The notes beneath the pieces are model-generated. The model did no database searches, was not told the DNA's origin, and was given only the letters and a program-made list of their open reading frames with translations. A DNA stretch of 64,000 bases from Rhynchospora pubera (lineage: Eukaryota; Streptophyta; Magnoliopsida; Poales; Cyperaceae). Positions 45,801 through 57,800 of the stretch are shown piece by piece (positions within the stretch are counted from its first letter, which is position 1; each line of letters starts with the position of its first letter). A program made the position numbers and the translations under genes. Location: the NCBI GenBank assembly GCA_028095005.1, contig CM051459.1, positions 135,371,657 to 135,435,656 on the forward strand, given 5' to 3'.

Positions 45801-48800
45801 AACAACACTCAAAAGGTCTCAATCTCAATAGCCTCCTCAGGGCGAGAACTTGAATTGAGTCCAAGCTGAAATGAGAATGCTAAGGCTAAACTGGGGGCAA
45901 GGGAAACTCAGAGCTCTCAAGTCAATGTTATACAAAAATGAAGCAGACGCCAAAACCAAAACCAAGTCTAAATCCAAAACCAAATCCAAAACTACAATCA
46001 AAACCAAATCCAAACCAACAATCAAAACCAAAATCAAGTTTAAATCAAAAGCTACAATCAAAACCAAATCCAAACCAACAATCAAAACCAAAATCAAGTT
46101 TAAATCCAAAACTACAATAAAAAACCAAATCCAAACCAACAATCAAAACCAAAATCAAGTTTAAATCAAAAGCTACAATCAAAACCAAATCCAAACCAAC
46201 AATCAAAACCAAAATCAAGTTTAAATCAAAAACTACAATCAAAACCAAATCAACAATCAAAGCCAAAATCAAGTTTAAATCCAAAATTACAGTCAAAACC
46301 AAATCTAAACTCACAACCAAAATCAAAACCAGGTCTAAATCCAGACTAAGTCCAAAACCAAACCAAAATCCAAGTCCAAAGAAATATGGTCAGGATCTGA
46401 GTCAACAGTGGTTGATATTTAGAGCCTGATACAAACAAACAAGGAAAGAGAAAAGTCTTCCTATACCCGACCGGCAATGCGTCTTGTGTCTGGTATTCTA
46501 CCTTGAGATCTTCGGTATCATTCAGCAACGTGCCTCGAATTGGTATCTCATCCTCAAGTATTTTCTCGTCCTTAAACAAAACCAACAACAAAAACCAATC
46601 AAAAAGAGAAAAGCCTTCTTATACCCGATCGGCAATGCGTCTTGTGTCTGGTATTCTACCTTGAGATCTTCGGTATCATTCAGCAACGTGCCTCGAATTG
46701 GTATCTCATCCTCAAGTATTTTCTCATCCCTAAAACAAAACCAACAAAAAAAACCAACCCAAAAAGAGAAAAGTCTTACTATACCTGATCGGAAACGTGT
46801 CTTGTGTCTGGTATTTCACCTTGAGATCTTCGGTATCAGTTAACACCGCGTCTTGAATTGATATCTCATCCTCAAGTACTTTCTCGTCCATAAACAAAAC
46901 CAACAAAAAAAAAACAAACAACCAAAAGAGAGAAGTCATCTAGTATCGGATCGACAACGTGTCTTGTGTCTGGTATTTCACCTTGAGATCTTCGGTATCA
47001 GTTAACACCGCGTCTTGAATTGATATCTCATCCTCAAGTACTTTCTCGTCCATAAACAAAAACCAACAAAAAAAAAACAAACAGCCAAAAGAGAGAAGCC
47101 ATCTAGTATCGGATCGACAACGTGTCTTGTGTCCGGTATTCTATCTTGAGATCTTCGGTATCAGTCAGCACCGTGCCTCGAATTGGTATCTCATGCTCAA
47201 GCATTACTTCTCACTCAAGCAAAAAATCAATCACAAGCAAGCTTAAATTAATTTGGCACCTAAAAAAAAAAAGAAAAGAAAAAAAAAAGACTTTTATTGG
47301 AAACACCTGGACCACGCCACATGAAGCTTTCTGAGGGCGCCAGTCCCCCATAAACACCGTATTCCTTGAAGATTAGAAGTCGAGAAGACAGCCCATCCGT
47401 GCGACCTCGAAGGGTGTCCTCTTCACCAAAACCTCATCAAACAAATTTAAAACCTGGAGGATGGATCTGAATGCTACAAGATAAACCCCAAACTCCACAA
47501 AGCAAGTCCGAAAACTCATGAGCTCAAAACCCAAACTAAACCATAACCCATAAAAGGGGACTAACCAAATAAAAAATCTTACGTCCCACTTGATGAAAAC
47601 CCAAAGGAATGTTCTGTTATCTGGAACATTTATGGTGCGCTCTTCAGCGAAGAATTTTAACCCAACTCTAACATACCAACCAAAATCAAAGTCCAAACAA
47701 AAAAAATAAAATTCTATATACCATGTCCCATCGGGTCAAGACTCGACGGAGTACTTCGTTCTTTTGAACACTATGAAGTATCCCTGAGTCAAAATCCTAG
47801 AGTAATAAATTAACCTTTAAATAAAATAAACCCTTCAAAATTTCCCAAAAATGACCCGAAGTCGAAAACCATAAATGAAATCCAAGTCCAACAAAAAAAA
47901 AAACAACAACACACATCTTATTCCAAAGCCTAAAAGCAGGTAATTTTGAGAAACTAGACCAAACTAAAAATTTAGTCTAAATAATAGTTAAGACCAAATT
48001 CTCCTAAATATCCTCAAACCCTTAAATAAAAGACAAATTTAAAGACCCAAAAAAAAATCCAAAACTTCCCAAAACTTACACAAAATATTATGTCCCACCG
48101 GGCCAAGGTAAAAGGAGTGTTCTTTCCTTATGGACATTCATGGAACGTCTCCTTTACAAGCGGCCTACATTCCAAAATGTGACCCTAAAAAGTCTTGTGC
48201 TTGGTACTTTAAACAAAGTACTAGGTGTCTGTTCATCTCACCGAATTAAAGGATGAACAAAGTTCTGTGTCTTGAACTCTAAATTAAGACACAAACGGTG
48301 AAACTTACTACAAAAGTTTTGTGCCTTGTGCTTTAAACAAGGTACTAGGTGCCTGTTCATCTCACCAAATTAAAGGATGAACAAAAGTTCCGTGTCTTGA
48401 ACTCTAAATTAAGACACAATGCGGTGATCTGTCCATCACACCTACCCAAAAAAGATGGCCAAAGTCTTGTGCTTTGTTCTTTAACAAGGTACTAGGTGCC
48501 TGTTCATCTCACCGAACTAAAGGATGAACAAAAGTTCTGTGTCTTGAACTCTAAATTAAGACACAAACGGTGAAACTTACCATGGGACTAGTCAAAACCA
48601 CATCCTCAACAGTTACAGATTGAAAAGACGACCTGTCTACTCAAAATGTAATTCTTGCCAAAACCTACCAAAAAAAAAAGAAGACCAAACCGAACCTAAA
48701 AGCCCCTCTGAAAACGGAGAATACCACGGCTGATGTCCGCCAACCATGTCAAGGAATAGGCCTCATAAATCCTAATACCCAGAGGGGCCCATGGTCGTGT

Positions 48801-51800
48801 TGGGCCTTAAACCACCGACTACGGTATGTTCCTAGCTGCCGTACCCGAAGAGCCAGGAGAAAACCCCATCTCACCACATCAAAAGAGTGATATGGAACAG
48901 ACAAGTCCCGACGATACGTCTCTTATCGCCGTACCAAAACGACCAACAGAAAATGATGCACAAAGTCCCACTGCGTGCCATACCCAGAATGTCTATTCTA
49001 CATGTCAGAGCGGTAATATGGAGCAAACAAGTCCCACCGGAGCGATCCTAGCTGCCGAGGCAACAATGTAGAATAGACAAACCCCACCGGTATGTTCCTT
49101 GCTGCCGTAACCAAAGAGCAGGGAGAATAACAAAAAATATCTGTCCCGCTAGCGATATCTAAGGTCGCTACCTATGACAATCTAAACCAAATCGCTAATA
49201 AACCTCAACAGATGTCCATAAACCAAGATCAACAGACCAAGAGTTATTAGGCTTCCAAACTGCCCTAATCAAATCATAAAATCAAAATACCAGACATAAA
49301 CCATCCAAAATTACCACAGTTTGAACAACAACAAAAAAAAAACATACGAAACGAAGCAATGAAACAACAAAACCAAGTGATCAAACATCCGAGACTTCTT
49401 CATATCGGAGGCACTGGAGGCGCCTGAGCTGCGGCCATCGCCCCTGCAAAGGTCTCTAAGGTGTTATGAATTGACTGAAGCACTGACTCAACATTCTCCA
49501 GTCGCTGATCTAGCTCCTTAAAACGCTGGTCTATGTGTTCCTGGAGTGGAAAAGATTCTTCAATGGCTGAGCCATCTGGAGAAGGGGGAGAAGCCTCTCT
49601 TACCGGACTATACTGATTCACAGCAGCAAACCTATGAAGGATATGACTGTTCACCGGGTAGTTGGGGTCAGGGACCAGAGTGCCATGAACCATCTCCACC
49701 CACCCAAAGGAAGTCAGATCCAAGAGCAGGTTGCGCGGATACAGGATAAGCCGCTCAGTGAGCGGATTCCCCCACAGCGTCTCAGGCAATGGAATCTGAG
49801 CCCGCTCCATCAAGGCCTCGATTAAATTCCCATAAGGCAAATGGCCCTTGGGAAACCTCGTGACATGATGCATGTTTTGGAGAATGAGGCTAGGAAGATT
49901 AGCTTTACCGCGTTTAAGGAGCAATAAACGAAGGTAGAACAAAGTCCCTGGGCGAGTCAAATCTGATAACTCACCCTGAGGAAAAAGGATGTAGTTGATA
50001 ACCAAGAAAAATAACCTGAAAAGAACATATAAACTTCATAGTCATGAACCTACCCTTCGGTGGCAAACGAAAAGAAACAAAACAAAAAACACATAAATAA
50101 CAAAATTACCGGTGAAGCGCGGGCAAATGCGTAGTAGAGATCAGTTCAGAACCTGCCTCAGATCTGGGTATCTTGAACCACTCGCAATGGCCCCGGTATG
50201 TCCCTTGCTCGCGAGGCCAACTCCCAAAGGCATAAACTGACAAGCCATTTAAAGTATCTGCGGTACCGATCAAGTCAGCCAAATCCTCGACCCCTATGTG
50301 AAAGAGCCTGCCGAAAAGATAGGAGGAGGCAGAAGGAATACCATGATGGTCAAAGGTGACGCGGAGATTGGCATAAAATAACTTGGTAATATCCGGATGG
50401 TAAGGAGTGTCAAGTCTTGACAAGCCGTGAAGGCTCCAGGCATTAAGCCACCCTGTTATTAAATTCATATAAGGGGTGGTGAAACGCCCTTGAGAATGAA
50501 AGAAAAAGCAGGCGGAAACTTCACGCCCTCCTTCACCAATATTAGTTTGATAACATTCAAAAGCCTCGTCGTCTCGAAACGGATAGCGGTTGCCTGGGTC
50601 ATATGACCAGTTAGGCTTGGAAGGTGGCGCGCCTTGGACAGAGGAACTACCTTCATCCCTCGGACGTTTGGGATTCCTTGGATCTATGACGCCGGCCATG
50701 GAAAACGGAGATAGAGGAAGAAAATTTGGAAGGAGAAAATGATACGGGTTACGTGCGCATGATGCCTTATATATATAAATGAATTAGGGCATCAGAGAGC
50801 GTATGCCTTCTCGAGCTTGCTAATAAAGGTGAAGAATCAAAAGGCGTGGCGGTTTGCAATGAAGGAACACAATCGCTTCGCGATCCAAGAATTTTAATAA
50901 ACAAAATTGATGAACCCAATGACAACAAGAAATATAATATCCATACCCATAAACCAACTACAATCAAACCCAAAGAGTCATACAAGCTCAAGAAAGACCC
51001 AAAATATCATATGACCAAAAGGTCCAACCACAACATTGAAAAGACAATCAATTAAGACCAAGTCTAAAACTAAAGTTCAATCTAAAACAAAAAAAAAAAC
51101 AGTAAAAAAAAAAAAAAAGATACAAGGAGTATGCAAACTCCACAACCCCTACTCGAAAGCACGAACAGATGACTCCACCTCTACACCTTCCTCACAGTAG
51201 GGCTCTGTCATCCCACTAGCAATGGAAAGAGGCTCTGTCATACCGCTCCCCTCTCCACAGTAAGGATCAGTCTCTCCACTGTCCTCAAAGGTTGAATCTA
51301 TCATGTCATCATCAAGAGCACAACAAGGAAGGGCTAAAACCACCTCTGATGGCCCCTCATCCATATAGCTGCTAACGGACTCTGTATCTGACGAGGTCAA
51401 TGACTCAATATCTCCAGAACCACACAGCTCAACCAAAACAGTGTCGGGGGATAAGGTATAGGCCACCTCCATCGCACGGGACAAAACAATGGTCTGACAC
51501 CCAATGCCCGAGTCTGCTAGCCCAAGTGAAGCCGAAGCTGAAATACCAGAATGATCAATCTCACCATGACCTGCAGCAGCAAGACGATAAGTGATTTGGG
51601 GAGTGTGAATGAAAGGACATGATGGGAGATTAAGTACCAGAAGTAATGAAGACTGCAAGTGCAGCATCTGCTAACAATGTTACGTCTCCCGCAGAAAGCC
51701 CTGACCCATAATACAGACTCAAATGGCCGAACGGAGACAGATCAACATCAAAGGCAAAGGTGGAGAAAAGAAGGCGACCTATATATATCCAATTGGATGG

Positions 51801-54800
51801 GAAGGTGAATGAGAGTGCAAAAAAATATATATATATAAAGGGAAAGAATGGAGTAGTTGAAGTGATACCTAGACCTAAGGGTGAGCGAGGAACCCAAGGA
51901 AAAGGTACTACCTCACACCCAAGTGCAGTCACAGGAATAATGGCTAATGTGTCATCTGAAGTGATGGGAGCCTCTGCCACTGGAAAAAGACCTGGAATCA
52001 CCTCATCATAGGGAACCTCCTCCACACGAACTTCCTCTACCTCAATCTCCTCCAAAACCGTCTTGACATCCTCTATGTCATGGATAACTTCCACAGAAGG
52101 TGTCACCTGAGACTCAAGCACAGGAGATACTGCAACAACTACCCGCAGAAAACCATGAATTAAAAGTCAAAAAAAAAAAGGAAAGAAAGTGAAAGGGAGA
52201 ATGATGAAGGAATGAAAAGCACCTAAAATAGGAAGAATGTGGGAAGGCTCCATAAGAAACTCAGTGTTAGGAGGACCAATGTCAACCCTCCGCCTAGATC
52301 CATAACGAGCCATCTCCTCAGCGTGAATAAGATCCTCGTTTTGTCTCTTCCTTTGCTCGATCCTAGCCTCCTCTTCTGCAAGCTCCATGGTATAATCTGG
52401 CGAGGGAAGGGATGAAGGAGTGCCTGTAACACATAGGCTTATAAGGTGACAACAAAAAAAAAAAACAAAAAACAAAAAACAACAACAAAAAAAAAAAACA
52501 AAACAAAAAAAAAACAAAAAGAAAAAAAAAGAGAAATGAAAAAGAGAGAAAGCGCCGAAACCTGGTGTCGCGGCATAATACTCAAAGTCATCTGATCCCA
52601 CTGTGCGAGTCGGAGAAGTCTCGCCATCCCTGGGTGTCGTGGCGTAATACTCGAAATCATCTGGACCCACTGTGTGAGCGGGAGAAGCCTCACCACCCAT
52701 GTCATGAGTACCAGGGACAATGAAGCGAAAGTGGTTACGCCCATAAACTCCATACCCTGAGCGACAAACAAATTCATAAAAGAAGGAAACAGAAATGATA
52801 ACATACATGATAATGTTAGAAAAGAAGACGTTCACACCTTGAAAAGTGCCATCTTCCAAGAGCTTGGGAGGAGCCAGGTACTCAGGCTGAGAGTGAAGGG
52901 AAGGCACACGAGTGTCAACACCAGAATAACTCCTGAGCTGCCTAGAACCAAGACGAGATCGTTGCCTAGAAGTACGATGGGTGGGGAAAACCTTTGACTT
53001 TAGCACAGCTGGTGGAAGTGTATGGGCAAACTTGATCCAGCGCCTAAGCCATCGATCATAAAGAGAAGTCATCACTCCAATACGAGATATGGGTGGGATA
53101 AGCCACTCTGCCCCAGTACCAAGGCGTAAGGCGAAAATACCCCACTCAGCAATAGACTCAAAAGTCCCAATTGGCGGTCTAGAAGGGACTATGTTGGCAG
53201 GTATATCCTGATCATATCCAAACTGCCATGCGCATCTGTGTGGGGAATAAACCTCAGCAATGACCCTGTCCCCTATCCGAGTAGTCAAGAAGCCAGCTCG
53301 AGTAGCAATGGCAAAGTCCCTCGCATGCCTGAAACGACGAGAACACAAGCAAGGCCGTGCTCCCCTGGCTGAAACCTCTGAATCAACCAACCGAGTAAGA
53401 TCCTCCCGATCTCCTGGCCAATCCCTAGTGAACGCCTCAGGCCTATAACAACTAATGAATGACACACTATGAATGAAGTACATATGCGCTGCATAGCCCC
53501 TAACATCACATAATGGAGCTCCAGCTATAAAGCTCAGTGCAGGCAGTTGCTCTCTCAATTTGCTGGAAATGGCCGGCGAATAACCCCTCTCCCAACAAAC
53601 GTAAAACCAACCAAGAAGTATATGAGAAGGCATAACAACTCGAGCACATGAAGGATCTCTAGAGGAAGTAAGCTCCCTCATAGCACGATAAACATTGACC
53701 AAGGCTGGAACGGCCAATGAAACTCTGAAACCTCGTGCTAAAGTAGCAGCCATGACGAATACCCCGGGACGAATATAGCCAGCCGGATCATAAGGAAGGA
53801 CATAGTAGCATAACCACCAAGACAGATAAGCAGCTAACACAGTGACCCGATCCAAAACCCTCGAGCTCAATCGAGAGAAATCTCTATCAATATGAGGGTT
53901 GTGGATCTGATCAGAACCAACACCCATAGGATCAAGGGGGTCCACAAAAGGGGAAGCGCGGCCCTCTGGTACTCTATCCATAAAATAACGGATCCAGGCC
54001 CGAAATGGAACATCACGACTCTGTCCTTTCAAGGCCCGAGTAGCTGCAATCTCATAATAAATCTGGAACAAAACACGGGCAGAAGGAGAATGGAACTCCA
54101 AACCTGAAGGGTCAATCCCAGAGAGCTCCTCGTCCGGCGGTACCCTCTCCTCATAAATATGACCCTCAGCAGGAACCCCAAGCAAATGCACCATCTGCTG
54201 AATGTCCAGAGTGGCATCGCGGTCCTCTAACGGAAAGGTGTTCCACACATAACTCCAATTAGTGGCCATTGCCTTTATCAAAATATCATGTCTCAGGAAG
54301 CTAAACAGAGTCATAGCCACTCCACCAAATATCTCTGTACTCTCCAAAATATCCCTCATGTGGGTCAGAACATAGCGGGTCCACTCAACTTGCCCAGGAG
54401 CCCAAATTAGATCCCCTGTAATGCTCAAACAGTCGGGATCCCAAGGTGCGACACGCTCCTCACACATCTCGGTACTCAACAAATGAACATCAGAAGACGG
54501 CCCAGTTCGGACACATGGATGTAAGAAGAGGCCCTGTATATCCCTCACAGCATCTCTATGATCTCTATCATGCCCAACAGGGGCAAAATCGACATAAGTC
54601 TGACTCCTACGTTCCTCAGTATGAGATGGCGGGTCAAGCATCAAAGCAGGACGCTTGTGAAGAAACTGAGGCGGTGAAACAGAAGGATCATGTCTAACAA
54701 ACAATCCATGGAAGTTATCTCGACCGGACAACAATTGGTGCCTCCAGAACCAGTGATCAGAACGATGTGCGCCCTCAGGATCCAAATGTCGGTCTATGTA

Positions 54801-57800
54801 TGACTGAATGGCGGCGTCAGAAGGACCAAAAGGGCCAGTCCTCCTAAACTGAAACTCAGGGATTATCCTAGGATCTACCACAGGGTCCATGGCCTCTGAA
54901 AAAGAACATGATAATGAGAAACAGAACCCCTGAGCACTCTAAATGAGAAATGAAAGATGAAATGAAAAGTTCAATAAAGAACACCAAGGCAAACCTGAAC
55001 CTAAGACTGCCAAGACCTAACCATAAAATCAAAAGGCAATGGGGACACCAGGGCAAACTGTTCAACATAGTCTCACAGTTCACCCTGGTGGGGGGCATTT
55101 GTTTGCCTCTAAATTTTGCTGCATGAAACCATAGAATAAATAAAACAAATCTCATCCCACAAATGAAACCAGACTCCATAACTCCAACAATTAAACAAAA
55201 TGGCCTTGACAAAACGATCGTGAAGCATGGAAGGAAAATACAAAAATTCCTAAACAACGGACGGTAAATTAATTATGGGAAATGCCATTATGAGCCTGTG
55301 ATATCCCTACAATTAATTACATGAAGGTCCTAAAAATGGAAAATTTGTAGCAACCATATCCCTTACATCCTTATGGGGAACCCTGCAAAGTTTCATGCCA
55401 AACTGACCTATGGATGGGCACCAAAGTATTTTTTTTCAGCCATGCAGTAGAATCAACCTCAAAACCACAATAAACGGACAGGTCTAATACCACGACAAAT
55501 GGAGGCTAGATGGTGTTTGCCTTTAAATTCGGCTACAAGTTGATAAATATGGGAATACAATCAAGCATTACCTAAAAAAAGGGCCCAAATAAGATTATCT
55601 AGAAATTGCATAATTTCGGGCTCTATCAGTCATCTGGGAACCATACCATTCTAGGACCCTATCAATTAAAATACTGGACCTAAATTGATATATCTTAAAG
55701 AGAAGATGGCAACATATCAAGGACGAATACCTATATCCAAGCCAAGTGGTTAAACAGACTGTCAGGCTGAACAGTATGCTTATTTGCGAATATAGCATCA
55801 AAGGAGAAATATAAATATACATGTACATGGGCCGTGAATTAAACAAAACAAGTGAACTAAAGAGAGGCCCAAAGTGAAAATAAAGGCCCACCAAAATCCA
55901 GCCCGACTCACATCAGAAATTCAGTCACCTTCACTGACAAGTGGGCCCCGCCTGTTTCTTTTATTTTAAATCCACAAAGACACGTGGCAATTCCCGATTG
56001 GACTAAACCAATGGCCCCACCATTTCAGTTAAAAAGAAAATAGAAAAAAGGAGGAGAAATGGACCGTACGAAGAAGCTTTCTTCCCCGGCGTAGGGATGT
56101 CCTTCGCTGCCGCCACGCGTCGTCTCCGCCTCAACCAAGCACACCACTGTGTAGGCGACGATCCCACGAGTACAGTGATATCAAGCTCGAGCAGCAATGA
56201 GGCCTGGGATGGAACGATTTCAAAAAAGAAAGGAGGAGCGACTAATGAAAAGGCACACGAAATTACACCAAATAGAAAGGAAATTGATTAAGAAGTATAC
56301 CTGAGAAGCTTCTCTAGGGGTATGAGAAGAATTGAGGATGGTAATTGGATATCAATTTGATGGAGAAAGCATGATGGCACCATTCACCATGGCTGCAGAA
56401 GTGAGTTTCGAAGGAGAAAGAGTCAAATGAGGTCGTGACTCGAGATTAACCTGAGGGGTGGGTCCCAAATCACTCAGGCGAACCAGAGAATGCAAGTGGG
56501 GGAGTGAAGGATGCTCAGATCAGAAAGAAGAGTATTGTGCCCGCCAGTTGAAGCTACACAGAATGAGATGTGGCAAAAAAAAAAGGCAAGGTGGCATGAG
56601 GGATTCAAAATTGAAGGGATGAGATCAACGAAGCACCTAGTATTCGGTTCCTAGAGGTGTCAGAATGCATCCCATATGATCAATCGCGGCTAATTCAGAC
56701 TTAGCAGATGGGGACACCAATTGAGTGACACAACATGGTTGACTGCTGGTTTAATTATGCCTAACAGCCATTTACAAAGATGGTTAACGCCTAATGTATG
56801 CTAAACAAAGTGTTGTAAGGCTGTAGTGATGAAAGGCAGGTGACTAAAGCGTTTAAAATAAACTGGAGAGGTAATTGCTTTCGAGTGGACTTGAGAAGAA
56901 GTAAAAACTGAAAAAAGTAAATAATATCTCACTGGTCCCCTCCCTCTTACACATGATCTCAACGCCAAAGGAGACAAGGCTGAAGGAACTTGCTCCCCAA
57001 GGAGCATCCTATAGCCATCGGATGATGATCAAAAGGATTCATATGTTAATAAAATGGAGCAAGCATCTAAATTGTGTCCCACAAAGAATATACAGCTGTG
57101 AGTTTCACTGGTGCTTATCAAGCGTGTGAACCATGTATTACATTCAGGGGCAAAATGGGAAATTGGATATTTAAACAGCTACATGGAGCCTCTCCATCCA
57201 TGAAATCAACAGCAAGGTACCAAATGCAGTTGAGAAATGTCTCTCATGCCCTTGCTACACTTCAATTCAGCTGGATGTAGGACCACATGGACAGCTGTTG
57301 CCTCACCTAGCTCACCAAGCATTTTGGCGCCAAACCAGGAAGTGAAATTGAGTAGAAATTGATGGCAGCTACTCCCATGCCTACATGGCCATGAACCCCT
57401 TCCCCAAGCCCATTTGAACCAATGAAATACTGCCACTGCATTCAAACTGAAATTGGTAAACTTAAGTTAGTGGTGTTAAACTCAAAGAGAATTGAAACTA
57501 AAAACGCATATGAAGCAGCAGCAATCGAATCCACATAGCTAACATGGCATAAGTGAGAAACACAAGTCCAAATCAACATGCCACCTCCCATGCTTGGTGG
57601 ACATCAATTGACATGTGTCAAAGCATCATTGGAAGTGTAATTGGCCAGTAAAAGAAGAGAACTGAAGGAAGATTACCCATGGCAGCTACATGTAAACCCT
57701 TGGATCAAAACCCTAAACCCATGGCTCATCCACACCATACAATGAAAACCATCCACAGATTTGCAATACCAGCCCACGGTTTTGCCAAAGAACTTGCTCC

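Noticed and set aside
45950..46345. Regular 60-bp repeat, considered as a CRISPR-like array
   Set aside because: Repeats are contiguous without unique spacers and the DNA is a plant retrotransposon.
52439..52560. Phe/Cys/Val-rich tract in the PMD frame, considered as a membrane segment
   Set aside because: It lies between a GT donor and an AG acceptor, is made of T runs on the coding strand, and is best read as intron 2.
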